Position numbers and translations under genes: made by a program | From: Streptomyces fodineus | GTDB lineage: Bacteria > Actinomycetota > Actinomycetes > Streptomycetales > Streptomycetaceae | Direction: 5' to 3' | Length of the DNA: 64,000 bases | Assembly (NCBI RefSeq): GCF_001735805.1 | Contig: NZ_CP017248.1 | Coordinates: 3,348,001 to 3,412,000 of the forward strand | Notes under the pieces: model-generated | Told to the model about the DNA's origin: nothing | What the model saw: the letters and a program-made list of their open reading frames with translations, nothing else | The model's database searches: none | In this document: positions 37,777 through 48,454 of the stretch, one piece after another | How positions within the stretch are numbered: the first letter of the stretch is position 1 | Layout of the letters: every line of letters begins with the position of its first letter

Positions 37777-38154
37777 ATGAGCAACCCCCAGCAGCTGCGC
37801 TACAGCAAGGAGCACGAGTGGCTGTCGGCCGCCGAGGACGGCGTCTCGACGGTCGGCATCACCGAGTTCGCGGCCAACGCGCTCGGCGATGTGGTCTACG
37901 CCCAGCTCCCCGAGGTCGGCTCCGCCGTGACCGCGGGCGAGACCTGCGGCGAGCTGGAGTCGACCAAGTCGGTCTCCGACCTGTACTCGCCGGTCACCGG
38001 TGAGGTCACCGAGACCAACGAGGACGTCGTCAACGACCCGTCGCTGGTGAACTCCGACCCCTTCGGCCAGGGCTGGCTGTTCAAGGTGCGCGTCGCGGAG
38101 GAGCCCGCCGACCTGCTCTCCGCCGACGAGTACACCGCCCAGAACGCCGGCTGA
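37777..38154 (+). CDS. gcvH: Glycine cleavage system H protein
   Basis: The 125-residue lipoyl carrier shuttles the aminomethyl group between the P and T proteins. The lipoylated lysine is in [14 protein letters not shown] (about residue 65). The start is [11 protein letters not shown] and the end is the usual [16 protein letters not shown]. The ATG at 37777 has AGGAG upstream. It follows gcvT by 109 bases and precedes glyA by 14 bases, consistent with one operon. Confidence 0.98.
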   Translation: MSNPQQLRYSKEHEWLSAAEDGVSTVGITEFAANALGDVVYAQLPEVGSAVTAGETCGELESTKSVSDLYSPVTGEVTETNEDVVNDPSLVNSDPFGQGWLFKVRVAEEPADLLSADEYTAQNAG

Positions 38155-38168
38155 GGAGTCGTAGCCGT

Positions 38169-39449
38169 ATGACCGTCCTGAACACGTCCCTGCACGAGCT
38201 GGACCCGGAGATCGCCGCCGCGGTCGACGCCGAGCTCGGCCGCCAGCAGTCGACCCTGGAGATGATCGCCTCCGAGAACTTCGCGCCGCTCGCGGTGATG
38301 GAGGCGCAGGGCTCGGTGCTGACCAACAAGTACGCCGAGGGCTACCCGGGCCGCCGCTACTACGGCGGCTGTGAGCACGTCGACGTCGCCGAGCAGATCG
38401 CGATCGACCGGGTCAAGGAGCTGTTCGGCGCCGAGTACGCCAACGTCCAGCCCCACTCCGGCGCCTCCGCCAACCAGGCGGCGCTGTTCGCGCTGGCCCA
38501 GCCCGGGGACACCATCCTCGGCCTGGACCTCGCCCACGGCGGCCACCTGACCCACGGCATGCGCCTGAACTTCTCCGGCAAGCAGTTCGACGTGGTCGCG
38601 TACCACGTGGACACCGAGACCGGCCTGGTCGACATGGCCGAGGTCGAGCGGCTCGCCAAGGAGCACCGCCCCAAGGTGATCATCGCGGGCTGGTCGGCGT
38701 ACCCGCGTCAGCTGGACTTCGCCGCCTTCCGCCGGATCGCCGACGAGGCCGGGGCCTACCTGTGGGTCGACATGGCGCACTTCGCGGGCCTGGTCGCGGC
38801 CGGGCTGCACCCGAACCCGGTCGAGTACGCGGACGTGGTCACCTCCACGACCCACAAGACGCTGGGCGGCCCGCGCGGCGGCATCATCCTGGCGAAGAAG
38901 GACTTCGCGAAGAAGCTGAACTCGTCCGTCTTCCCGGGCTTCCAGGGCGGCCCCCTGGAGCACGTGATCGCGGCCAAGGCGGTCTCCTTCAAGGTCGCCG
39001 CGAGCGAGGACTTCAAGGAGCGCCAGCAGCGTACAGTGGACGGCGCGCGCATCCTCGCCGAGCGCCTGACGGCGGCGGACGCCCGCGAGGCCGGCGTGAA
39101 CGTCCTGTCCGGCGGCACGGACGTGCACCTGATCCTGGTGGACCTGCGCGAGTCCGAGCTGGACGGGCAGCAGGCCGAGGACCGCCTCCACGAGGTGGGC
39201 ATCACGGTCAACCGCAACGCCGTCCCGAACGACCCGCGGCCTCCGATGGTCACCTCGGGCCTGCGCATCGGTACGCCCGCCCTCGCGACCCGCGGCTTCA
39301 CCGCCGAGGACTTCGCCGAGGTCGCGGACGTGATCGCCGAGGCGCTGAAGGCGCCTTCTCCCTTCGGGGCGGCCGACGCCGAGGCCCTCAAGGCGCGCGT
39401 GAAGGCGCTCGCCGACAAGCACCCGCTGTACCCGGGCCTGAACAAGTAG
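38169..39449 (+). CDS. glyA: Serine hydroxymethyltransferase
   Basis: GlyA interconverts serine and glycine with tetrahydrofolate, using PLP. The 426 residues include [11 protein letters not shown] (about 36), [16 protein letters not shown] (about 57), the PLP-lysine motif [13 protein letters not shown] (about 230) and [10 protein letters not shown] (about 365). Placement directly after gcvH in a glycine-controlled operon fits a catabolic route: cleaved glycine supplies methylene-THF that converts more glycine to serine. Whether another glyA elsewhere serves biosynthesis cannot be seen here. Confidence 0.98.
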   Translation: MTVLNTSLHELDPEIAAAVDAELGRQQSTLEMIASENFAPLAVMEAQGSVLTNKYAEGYPGRRYYGGCEHVDVAEQIAIDRVKELFGAEYANVQPHSGASANQAALFALAQPGDTILGLDLAHGGHLTHGMRLNFSGKQFDVVAYHVDTETGLVDMAEVERLAKEHRPKVIIAGWSAYPRQLDFAAFRRIADEAGAYLWVDMAHFAGLVAAGLHPNPVEYADVVTSTTHKTLGGPRGGIILAKKDFAKKLNSSVFPGFQGGPLEHVIAAKAVSFKVAASEDFKERQQRTVDGARILAERLTAADAREAGVNVLSGGTDVHLILVDLRESELDGQQAEDRLHEVGITVNRNAVPNDPRPPMVTSGLRIGTPALATRGFTAEDFAEVADVIAEALKAPSPFGAADAEALKARVKALADKHPLYPGLNK

Positions 39450-39532
39450 TCCCGGACACGTAAGTCCCCGGTGGGGCGCCCGACGGAGGATCCCGGAAGG
39501 TGCCCCGCCACCCCCTGTCTTGAGGAGTGACC

Positions 39533-40900
<1,368 letters not shown>

Positions 40901-40947
40901 GGATGTAGGCCCTGACCAGCGCGTTCGTGTCTTTCAGCCGGCGCCGG

Positions 40948-42519
40948 TCAGGCTTTGGTCCGCCCCTCCGCTCGCGCCTGCTCCGTGGGGCGCCGCGGCT
41001 TCGGCGCGAGCGTGGGCTGGGGCGTCCGCAGGCGGAGGAGGACCGTGACGGTGGCGAGCGCGGTGGCGACCCCTGCCACCAGCAGGGTGGTGTGCAGTCC
41101 GTCGACGAAGCCGGAGGCGAAGTACCGCAGTGCGGTGCGGAGGTTCAGGCCCAGGTGGGAGGGGGCGACTCCGTGCTGGGTGACGATGAGGTGGGCCGCA
41201 GTGCTGCGCTCGCCCGGCTCGAGCACGCTGCCCGAGTGGGCGAGGTTCCCGGCGACCGAGGTCTCGGCGCGAGCGTTGAGCAGGGAGCCGAGCACGGCGA
41301 TGCCCAGGGCCGTTCCCACCTGGCGGGTGGCGTTGACAGTGGCGGCGGCCGCGCCTGACCGCTCGCGGGGTACGGCGGCCATGGCGGCGGCGTTGGTGGG
41401 TGCGATGCCGAGTCCCATGCCCAGGCCGAGGACCGCGAAGAGCACGCCCACCTGCCCGTAGCCGGTGCTGGGGGTGAGGGTGAGCAGGCCCAGCAGGCCG
41501 GCGCTGACCAGGCCGTAGCCGGCGACCATGACGCCTCGGGGGCCGAAACGGGCGGTCAGCTTCCCGGCCTGCGTCGAGCCGATGGCGATGGCCGCCGAGT
41601 ACGGGAGGAACTTCACGCCGGTCATCGACGCGCTGGTGCCCTGGACCTGCTGCAGGTAGAGCGACAACAGGTAGAAGGTGCCGTAGGCGCCGAAGCCGAG
41701 CATGAACGACGCGATGTTGGTGATGACGAAGCGCTGGTTGGAGAAGAGCGAGACCGGCAGCATGACGCGCGGAACACGACGCTCGACGGCGACGAAGGCG
41801 AGGAGGGCGACGGCTGCCACGGCCAGGAGCACCAGGTTCTGTGTCGCGGTCCAGCCGTCGCGGCCGGCCTCGTTCACCGCGTAGGTGAGCGCGGCCAGCC
41901 ACACGATGCCGAGGATCTGGCCGACGGGGTCGGTGGCCGCGTGCTCCGGGTCGGCGGACTCGGCGATGCCCTTGATGCCGGCGGTGAGGGCGATGAGGCC
42001 GAGGGGCACGTTGATCAGGAAGATGGCGGGCCAGCCGACGGAGTCCGTGAGCGCTCCGCCGAGGAGGGGCCCGAGCACCACGGCCAGGGCGCTGCACGCA
42101 CCCCACAGGCCGATCATTCGCGCCCGCTTGGCCTGGTCCGGAAATCCCTGTGCCAGCAGCGACAGTGCTCCGGGAGTGACGGTGGAGGCTCCGGTGCCCT
42201 GCAGCAGCCGCCCGATCACCAAGGTGGTGGTATCGGGTGCCACCGCGCACAGCACCGAGCTGAGAGTGAACAGGGCGAGGCCGGCCAGGAAGACCTTCTT
42301 GCGTCCGAAGCGGTCGCCCAGCGCGCCGCCGGTGAGCATGAAGGCGGACAGGCACAGGGTGTAGCCGTCCACCACCCACTGGATGTCCGTGATCCGGGCG
42401 TGCAGGTCGCTCTGCATGGCCGGGAGCGCCACGTTCACGACGCTCATGTCGAGCAGGGCCATGAAGGTTCCGAGGAAGACGGCCGTGATCAGCCCGGCGG
42501 GACGGCACTGTGCGGACAC
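40948..42519 (-). CDS. MFS drug exporter, DHA2 (EmrB/QacA) family
   Basis: The 523-residue protein has about 14 membrane helices. Motif A is GGALGDRFGRKKVFLAG (about 60), motif D1 is FLGTFMALLDMSVVNVALPAM near the start, and motif C is ALAVVLGPLLGG (about 140). It should export toxic compounds by proton antiport; the substrate is unknown. The GTG at 42519 has GGAG five bases upstream. A MerR-type operator lies about 95 bases before it, and a MerR regulator gene is next upstream on the same strand, a classic drug-inducible pair. Confidence 0.93.
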   Translation of the reverse strand: MSAQCRPAGLITAVFLGTFMALLDMSVVNVALPAMQSDLHARITDIQWVVDGYTLCLSAFMLTGGALGDRFGRKKVFLAGLALFTLSSVLCAVAPDTTTLVIGRLLQGTGASTVTPGALSLLAQGFPDQAKRARMIGLWGACSALAVVLGPLLGGALTDSVGWPAIFLINVPLGLIALTAGIKGIAESADPEHAATDPVGQILGIVWLAALTYAVNEAGRDGWTATQNLVLLAVAAVALLAFVAVERRVPRVMLPVSLFSNQRFVITNIASFMLGFGAYGTFYLLSLYLQQVQGTSASMTGVKFLPYSAAIAIGSTQAGKLTARFGPRGVMVAGYGLVSAGLLGLLTLTPSTGYGQVGVLFAVLGLGMGLGIAPTNAAAMAAVPRERSGAAAATVNATRQVGTALGIAVLGSLLNARAETSVAGNLAHSGSVLEPGERSTAAHLIVTQHGVAPSHLGLNLRTALRYFASGFVDGLHTTLLVAGVATALATVTVLLRLRTPQPTLAPKPRRPTEQARAEGRTKA

Positions 42520-42613
42520 ACGTACTCCTGCTGCGGAGAGGACGAGGGTGGCTGTGCGAACGCCGCCCGGGCCCACGGAGGAATCGAGCGCGAGCGGCGG
42601 TTCCCACCGTTCC

Positions 42614-42633
42614 ACTTCAAGTCGCCTTGAAGT
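42614..42633 (-). promoter_or_regulatory. MerR-type operator in the MFS promoter
   Basis: ACTTCAAG and CTTGAAGT form perfect 8-base arms around a 4-base centre (42614-42633). On the minus strand a TTGACT -35 box overlaps the outer edge of the palindrome, so the operator lies inside the long spacer between -35 and -10, as MerR activators require. The -10 box is poorly defined. Confidence 0.8.
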
Positions 42634-42696
42634 CAAACCAAGTCGGGCCTCGATCAGCAGGTCCACGGGCTCATCGCAGGACGGCTTCCGGCTGGG

Positions 42697-43119
42697 TCAC
42701 ACAGCGCGGATGCGGGCATCGGCCTCCTCGCTCACCACGGGGCAGTCATCCGCGGGATGGTCACGGGGGCAGCCGAGGTAGTGGGCGAGGTAGGCCTTCG
42801 CCTGGGTGAGGCGGTCGATCTGCTCGTCCATGGCAGCCATGCGACGCCGTACGGTGTCCCGCCAGTGACCGGTCTCGGTCCGGCCGGCCAGCACCGTCGC
42901 GATCTCGGCCAGACTCATCATCCCGGTCTCCTGCCAGATCTGGATGAGCGCGACCCGGCGGAGCTGCTCGGGGCCGTAGAGTCGCCGTCCCGACTGTCGT
43001 GCCGTCGGCTGAAGGACCCCGCGTTCCTCCCAGTAGCGAAGGGTGGAGGTGGTCAGCCCCAACCGCACGGCGACCTGACCGATGGTCAGAAGATTCTCGT
43101 CCGTGTCCATGGTCGACAT
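42697..43119 (-). CDS. MerR-family transcriptional regulator
   Basis: The 140-residue regulator has an N-terminal winged helix (LLTIGQVAVRLGLTTSTLRYWEERGVL, about 10-36), the wing with GRRLYGPEQLRRVALIQIW, a dimerisation coiled coil (DTVRRRMAAMDEQIDRLTQAKAYLAHYL, about 90-115), and a C-terminal CPRDHPADDCP segment. The Cys/His cluster could bind metal or sense thiol stress. ATG 43119 or the adjacent 43122 is the likely start. It probably activates the downstream MFS exporter through the operator at 42614-42633. Confidence 0.92.
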   Translation of the reverse strand: MSTMDTDENLLTIGQVAVRLGLTTSTLRYWEERGVLQPTARQSGRRLYGPEQLRRVALIQIWQETGMMSLAEIATVLAGRTETGHWRDTVRRRMAAMDEQIDRLTQAKAYLAHYLGCPRDHPADDCPVVSEEADARIRAV

Positions 43120-43355
43120 CATCCATCCGGGCCGCCGCAGGAGCCGGGACCGGAGGGCGCGGCACGGGAGGCAACACCGTTGTGCTGGGCCCCACTTCTG
43201 CCCCCGAGTACCGTTCCTTCGCCCTCGGCGACTACCGGCGGCGCACATCCCCGTGACGGGGCTCGGGTGACTTGTGTTCCTCCGGGGGCTACCGCGCAGT
43301 AACCGCTCCCTCCTACGCTTCGGCCAACTGGACCGGACCGAAGGGGAGTTGGGCA

Positions 43356-44393
43356 ATGGGCGCAGTGGGACGGGTCGCGGCACTCGTGGGGGCGGCCGCG
43401 CTGCTGGTGATGGGGCCGGGCAACGCGCACGCGGCCTCGCCGAAGTTCTCCGAGACGACGGCGATCGGGACGCACAACGCGTACGACAAGGCCAAGTACA
43501 CCTACTTCGCACAGGCGTTGGACTCCGGTGCCTCGCTGCTGGAGCTGGACGTGTACGTGGACAGCATCAGCCACCGCTGGCGGGTCAGCCACAGCAATCC
43601 GTGGGGCGACGACAACAACTGCGAAGCCGCGAAGACCCCGAGCGAGCTGTACAGCAAGAGCCGCAACCAGGACTTCGGCAGCTGCCTGGACAACATCGCG
43701 GCCTGGAACCAGCTCCACCCCGACCACCCGCCGATCGTCTTCAAGATAGAGATGAAGGTCGGCTTCAACAACAACGGCGGGCTCGGCCCGGACGCGTTCG
43801 ACACGCTGATCAACCAGAAGCTCGGCAGCAGCGTCTACAAGCCCGCCGATCTGCTGGGCTCGTCGTACTCCACGCTCGACGCGGCGGCGAAGGCGAACGC
43901 CTGGCCGAGCCGTGACTCCCTCAAGGGCAAGTTCATCTTCGAGGTGATCCCCGGCACCGTGGAGATGAAGAACCCCTTCGACCACTACTGGACGGACCAG
44001 GAGTACGGCGACCACGTGCGCGACCTGTACGCGGCCGGGAACATCGCGCGGGCCGAGGCCTTCCCCACGGTGCTGGGCGCGGCGGGCGGCGACCCGCGGG
44101 CGAGCCGCTGGCCCTCCGACACCTCGATCCGGCCCTGGTTCGTGTTCTTCGACGGTGACGCGGCCACGTACGTCGACAACGGCTACGACACCTCGTTCTA
44201 CTCCGTGAACCACTACATCTCGATCATGACCGACGCCGCCGGCGTCTCCCCGGCCATCTCCTCCACCGACCCGACCGACGCCGAGGTCGCCGCGCGGCTG
44301 TCCCTGCTGGCCAAGAACCACGCGAGCATCATCACCTCCGACTGGTCGGCGAAGCCGGCCTCGGTGCTCGGTTCGGTGACCGGCCGGAGCTGA
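43356..44393 (+). CDS. Secreted PI-PLC-like phosphodiesterase (Ca2+-dependent type)
   Basis: The 345-residue secreted enzyme has a cleavable signal (VAALVGAAALLVMGPGNAHAAS, cleavage near residue 27). Of the phosphatidylinositol phospholipase C X-domain fold it shows the first catalytic histidine in AIGTHNAYDKAKY (about 40), metal-site residues in LLELDVYVDS (about 66), and the second histidine in WRVSHSNPWGD (about 83). The Ca2+-dependent form (PI-PLC-C1-like) is favoured by these acidic positions. GGGGAG precedes the ATG. It is divergent from the MerR gene and probably attacks host or environmental phospholipids. Confidence 0.87.
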   Translation: MGAVGRVAALVGAAALLVMGPGNAHAASPKFSETTAIGTHNAYDKAKYTYFAQALDSGASLLELDVYVDSISHRWRVSHSNPWGDDNNCEAAKTPSELYSKSRNQDFGSCLDNIAAWNQLHPDHPPIVFKIEMKVGFNNNGGLGPDAFDTLINQKLGSSVYKPADLLGSSYSTLDAAAKANAWPSRDSLKGKFIFEVIPGTVEMKNPFDHYWTDQEYGDHVRDLYAAGNIARAEAFPTVLGAAGGDPRASRWPSDTSIRPWFVFFDGDAATYVDNGYDTSFYSVNHYISIMTDAAGVSPAISSTDPTDAEVAARLSLLAKNHASIITSDWSAKPASVLGSVTGRS

Positions 44394-44489
44394 CGTTCCT
44401 TCCGTGCGGGACGGATCGGGCGTGCCATCGTGGGGCATCACTCAACCAGCAACTCCTTTCCCCCACCGGCACTTCAAGGAGTCCCCCAC

Positions 44490-45044
44490 ATGCTCCGCGG
44501 CATCGATGTCAGCGCGTTCCAGTCGTCCTCGTACGACACGAGCGGCCTCTCCTTCGCCTTCATCAAGGCGACGGAGGGCCGTTCGTACGTCAACCCCCAC
44601 GTCACCGCCCAGGCGAAGACCGCCCGCGACGCCGGCCTGGTCGTGGGTTTCTACCACTTCCTGTGGCCCGGCGACCTCACCACCCAGGCCGAGCACTTCG
44701 TGACCGCCGCTCCCTCGCGGGCGGGCGACATCCTCGCCGTCGACTGGGAGACCACCGGCGACGGCACCCACGCGAGCAACGCGGAGAAGGACAGTTTCAT
44801 CAGGAAGGTGAAGGCCCTGCGGCCCACCCACCGGGTCGTCCTCTACGCGAACCGCGACTTCTGGCTCAACCTCGACACCACGTCCTACGCGGGCGACGGC
44901 CTGTGGATCGCCGACTACGTGAGCGCGGGCCACCCCCGCATCAAGGCGCACTGGCGCTTCCACCAGTACACCAGCGACCCCCACGACAAGGACGTGGCGA
45001 ACTTCGCCAGCAAGGCCGCGCTGGAGGAGTGGGCGAGGGCGTAA
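44490..45044 (+). CDS. GH25 family lysozyme-like hydrolase
   Basis: The 184-residue glycoside hydrolase 25 domain begins GIDVSAFQSS (catalytic-site Asp), then FAFIKATEGRSYVNP (about 25-38), GFYHFLWPGD (about 58) and the acidic pair region ILAVDWETTGDG (about 86). It ends with WRFHQYTSD. GH25 enzymes cut muramic acid-glucosamine bonds in peptidoglycan. There is no signal peptide, so it may leave by another route or act in lysis. AAGGAG lies upstream of the ATG. It follows the phosphodiesterase by 96 bases. Confidence 0.9.
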   Translation: MLRGIDVSAFQSSSYDTSGLSFAFIKATEGRSYVNPHVTAQAKTARDAGLVVGFYHFLWPGDLTTQAEHFVTAAPSRAGDILAVDWETTGDGTHASNAEKDSFIRKVKALRPTHRVVLYANRDFWLNLDTTSYAGDGLWIADYVSAGHPRIKAHWRFHQYTSDPHDKDVANFASKAALEEWARA

Positions 45045-45055
45045 GGGCGGGGCGG

Positions 45056-45718
45056 TCAGCCGCGGAAGCTCTCCGGGCGGTCCGGGGAGGCCTGGGCGAG
45101 GGCCTTCTGCACGCCCTCCACGCCATCTCGCAGGCCGTACACCGGGGTGTCGGGCTGCTGGCGCCAGGAGTCGTCGATGCCGCCCGCGTCGACCGTGTCG
45201 AAACCGAGTTCGTCGATCAGGGCGCGGACCTTCGCCTTGGCCACCGCGTCGTCGCCGGCGACCGGGAGGGCGATGCGCCCGGGGTCGCCGGCGGGGCGCG
45301 GGCGGTCCAGGATGTCCTGGGCGTAGGTGCCATTGAAGGCCTTGATCACGGGGTGGCCGAGGGGCTGCTCGGTCCAGCGGCTCTCGGTGAGGCCGTCGTC
45401 CTCGATCGCGGCGATGCGGCCGTCGCGCTCCTTGGGGTAGTAGTTGCCGGTGTCGATCACCGCCACGCCCTCTGCGGCGCCGTCCAGCAGGCCGGACGGA
45501 AGGCTCGGGACCGCCTTCAGCGGGACGGTGACGACCACGACCTCGGCTCCCTTGGCCGCGTCCTCGGCCCGGACCGCGCTCGCGCCGGTCTCCTCGGCCA
45601 GTTCCTTCAGGGTCTCGGGGCCGCGGGAGTTGGCCACGGAGACGTCGTGGCCGAGGGCGGTGAGCCGCCGGGTGAGGTTGCCGCCGATGTTGCCCGCGCC
45701 GATGATGCCGATCTTCAT
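45056..45718 (-). CDS. NADPH-dependent F420 reductase-like oxidoreductase
   Basis: This 220-residue Rossmann protein starts MKIGIIGAGNIGGNLTRRL, with the GxGxxG motif, followed by VANSRGPETL, a Ser-Arg pair typical of NADP phosphate binding. VVVVTVPLKAV and VIDTGNYYP follow. Relatives include F420:NADP oxidoreductase, but many actinobacterial members act on other substrates, so the cofactor partner is uncertain. It converges with the lysozyme gene, with an 11-base gap. Confidence 0.87.
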   Translation of the reverse strand: MKIGIIGAGNIGGNLTRRLTALGHDVSVANSRGPETLKELAEETGASAVRAEDAAKGAEVVVVTVPLKAVPSLPSGLLDGAAEGVAVIDTGNYYPKERDGRIAAIEDDGLTESRWTEQPLGHPVIKAFNGTYAQDILDRPRPAGDPGRIALPVAGDDAVAKAKVRALIDELGFDTVDAGGIDDSWRQQPDTPVYGLRDGVEGVQKALAQASPDRPESFRG

Positions 45719-45874
45719 GACAGGCCCTCCGGGATCGTCTTATGCGTGTGCATGCGTCTGTCGTGGGCGACAACCCCTCGGGCGCGGGTGCTATTCCGTC
45801 GCTGCGGTGATCAGGCGAACGCACTCGGCGATCACGGGGCGCACCGGGCCGGTACCGCAGGGGTGACGCGTAGG

Positions 45875-46567
45875 TCAGCTGTTCCCCCGCAGCAGTTCCA
45901 GCGTCCCCTCCAGCTCCCCCAGCAGCACCGACGCCGCCCCCTCCGCGTCTTTGTCGGTGATGGCCCGGACGAGGGCCTCGTGGCTGTCGTCGCCGGTGTC
46001 GGGGTGCTGCTCGCGCAGGCCGGTGAGGTCCAGCAGGGTCACCAGGCCCTCGCGCAGGACGGGGGCGAACTCGGCGAACAGGTCGGAGAGGACCGGATTG
46101 TGGGCGGCGGCGACCACGGCCGTGTGCAGGGCGATGTCCGCGTCCACGAAACCGGCGTCGTCCCCGCCGGCCGCCGCCCGGCGGCCCTCCAGCGCGGTCC
46201 GCAGCGCGGTGACGTCCTCGGGGGTTCGGCGCCGCGCGGCGAGTCGGGCGGCCTGCACCTCGACGCCCATGCGGACCTCGTAGACGTCCGTGACCGCGGC
46301 CCGGCCCAGCCGGGTGGGCCAGTCCTCGGCGGGTTCGGTGGCGATGACGAAGACGCCGGCGCCGTGCCGGGGCCGCACCAGGCCGGCGCCGGCGAGTGCG
46401 CGCAGCGCCTCGCGGACCGTGGAGCGGCCGACGCCGAGCTCCTTGGCGAGCGTGGTCTCGCCGGGCAGCTTGCTGCCGACCGGCCAGTGCCCGGCGGCGA
46501 TCCGGTCACGCAGCCGGTCGGCGGCCTGCTCGACCAGCGGGCTGGGGCGTAGGGGGCCGAGCGGCAT
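45875..46567 (-). CDS. GntR/FadR-family regulator (FCD domain)
   Basis: The 230-residue regulator has a GntR winged helix (VEQAADRLRDRIAAGHWPVGSKLPGE, TTLAKELGVGRSTVREALRALAGAGLV, about residues 12-65) and an all-helical FCD ligand domain (EVRMGVEVQAARLAARR, DADIALHTAVVAAAHNPVL) carrying the Asp/His metal-binding residues. It is divergent from the LeuA-type gene and is preceded by two direct repeats that are likely operators. Ligands of this class are usually small organic acids, which would fit a leucine-precursor gene. Confidence 0.92.
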   Translation of the reverse strand: MPLGPLRPSPLVEQAADRLRDRIAAGHWPVGSKLPGETTLAKELGVGRSTVREALRALAGAGLVRPRHGAGVFVIATEPAEDWPTRLGRAAVTDVYEVRMGVEVQAARLAARRRTPEDVTALRTALEGRRAAAGGDDAGFVDADIALHTAVVAAAHNPVLSDLFAEFAPVLREGLVTLLDLTGLREQHPDTGDDSHEALVRAITDKDAEGAASVLLGELEGTLELLRGNS

Positions 46568-46577
46568 GGGTTCACCA

Positions 46578-46628
46578 ACTTGTCCGAGGAGGTACGGCGG
46601 TCTTGAGCATTTTCACTTGTCTGAGGAG
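46578..46628. promoter_or_regulatory. 14-bp direct repeats between the GntR gene and the LeuA-type gene
   Basis: ACTTGTCCGAGGAG (46578-46591) and ACTTGTCTGAGGAG (46615-46628) differ at one base and are spaced 37 apart. TTGTC is a common GntR/FadR half-site. They sit 11 and 48 bases upstream of the regulator's start, fit for autoregulation and for control of the divergent gene at 46775. Confidence 0.65.
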
Positions 46629-46774
46629 CTGAGGACTCGCTAGCGTACCCGGTGTGACGCTCCGCGGTCTCCTTCTTCTCGGCTGCCGCGGCGGGGTTTG
46701 ACGCGACCGGCGCCCCGCCGCGGGGCTCGGTGCTGCCGGTCACCGTCCGACCGAACCGAAGGCAGTGACCGCCG

Positions 46775-48454
46775 ATGAAGACCTGCTGGAACCCACAGCG
46801 CCCCGGCCCCATGCCGTACCACCGCTACCGCCCCTACCAGGACCGGGTGAACGTCCCCGCCGCCGACCGGAGTTGGCCCTCCGCCCGGATCGAGCGCGCT
46901 CCCCTGTGGGTGCCCGTCGATCTGCGCGACGGCAACCAGGCGCTGGCCGAGCCGATGGACACCCCCCGCAAGCGCCGCTTCTTCGACCTGCTGGTGCGCG
47001 TGGGCTTCAAGGAGATCGAGGTCGGCTACCCGTCCGCGAGCCGTACCGACTTCGACTTCGTACGGCATCTGGCGGACACCGGCGCCGTACCGCAGGACGT
47101 CACACCGGTCGTCTTCACGCCCGCCCGCGCCGATCTGATCGACCGGACCTTCGAGGCGATCGCGGGAATGCCGCGGGCCGTCGTCCATCTGTACATCGCG
47201 ACCTCGCCGGTGTGGCGGGAGGTGGTGCTCGGGCGGAGCCGGGCCGAGGTGTGGCGGACGGTGCGGGAGGCGGCCGAGCGCATGGCGCGGCGGGCCGGGG
47301 ACGCGCCGGGCGTGCGGTTGCAGTTCTCGCCGGAGACCTTCAACCTGACCGAGCCCGACTTCGTCCTCGAACTGTGCGACGGGCTCACCGAGTTGTGGGA
47401 CGCGAGCCCGGACCGGCCGGTCACGCACAATCTCCCGGCGACCGTGGAGATCGCCACGCCGAACGTCTACGCCGATCAGATCGAGTACCTGCACCGCCAC
47501 CTGGCCCGCCGCGAGTCGGTGATCCTCTCCGTCCATCCGCACAACGACCGCGGTACGGGCGTCGCCTGCGCCGAACTCGCCGTGCTCGCCGGTGCCCAGC
47601 GGGTGGAGGGCTGCCTGTTCGGCAACGGCGAGCGCACCGGCAACGTCGACCTGGTGACCCTCGCCCTGAACCTCTTCGCCCAAGGGGTCGATCCCATGGT
47701 CGACTTCCGTGACCTCGACGCCGTACGGGAGACGGTCGAGCACTGCAACCGGCTGCCCGTGCACCCGCGCCATCCGTACGCGGGCGAGCTGGTGCACACG
47801 GCCTTCTCCGGCACGCACCAGGACGCGATCAGCAAGGGCCTCGCCCGACATGCCCGCCGCGCGGCCGAGTTGGGGGTGCCGGAGCACCAGGCGCCGTGGG
47901 CGGTGCCGTACCTGCCCATCGATCCGGCCGATGTGGGGCGGTCGTACGAGGCGGTCATCCGCGTCAACTCCCAGTCGGGCAAGGGCGGGGTGGCGTATCT
48001 GCTGCGCGCGCACCACGGCATCGACCTGCCGCCACGCATGCGGCCCGACTTCTCCCGGGTCGTCCAGGCGGCTACGGACGGCAGCGGGCGGGAGGCGACG
48101 CCCAAGGAGCTGTACGAGCTGTTCCGGGCGACGTACCTGACGGAGGGTGCGGTACGGCTGCACGCCTGGTCCACGCACGAACAGGCGCCCGGCGTGCACC
48201 GCTTCGTCTGCGCGCTGGAGACCGGCGACCGCGTCGGCGACTTCGAGGGCACGGGCGCAGGGCGGCTGACCGCGTTCGCCGACGCCCTGGCCGGCGCCGG
48301 TGTCACGGTGGAGGTCCTGGACTTCTCGGAGGACCAGGCGGCGGCCTTCGCCGAGTGCCGGGTCGACGGCGTCACGGCCTGGGGCGCGGGAACGGGCCCG
48401 TCGGCCGCCGTGCAGGCGGTGGTGTCCGCGGTGAACCGGGCGGTGGCCGGGTGA
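46775..48454 (+). CDS. leuA: 2-isopropylmalate synthase-type enzyme (LeuA-like)
   Basis: This 559-residue protein of the LeuA type II (actinobacterial/yeast-like) form has the catalytic RD of [17 protein letters not shown] (about 48), [12 protein letters not shown], the metal histidines in [11 protein letters not shown] (about 250), [14 protein letters not shown] (about 288) and a C-terminal regulatory domain ending in [14 protein letters not shown]. It condenses acetyl-CoA with 2-oxoisovalerate or a close analogue. Divergence from a GntR gene and coupling to an ABC ATPase are unusual for the main leucine gene, so it may be a second copy with a special role. Confidence 0.88.
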   Translation: MKTCWNPQRPGPMPYHRYRPYQDRVNVPAADRSWPSARIERAPLWVPVDLRDGNQALAEPMDTPRKRRFFDLLVRVGFKEIEVGYPSASRTDFDFVRHLADTGAVPQDVTPVVFTPARADLIDRTFEAIAGMPRAVVHLYIATSPVWREVVLGRSRAEVWRTVREAAERMARRAGDAPGVRLQFSPETFNLTEPDFVLELCDGLTELWDASPDRPVTHNLPATVEIATPNVYADQIEYLHRHLARRESVILSVHPHNDRGTGVACAELAVLAGAQRVEGCLFGNGERTGNVDLVTLALNLFAQGVDPMVDFRDLDAVRETVEHCNRLPVHPRHPYAGELVHTAFSGTHQDAISKGLARHARRAAELGVPEHQAPWAVPYLPIDPADVGRSYEAVIRVNSQSGKGGVAYLLRAHHGIDLPPRMRPDFSRVVQAATDGSGREATPKELYELFRATYLTEGAVRLHAWSTHEQAPGVHRFVCALETGDRVGDFEGTGAGRLTAFADALAGAGVTVEVLDFSEDQAAAFAECRVDGVTAWGAGTGPSAAVQAVVSAVNRAVAG

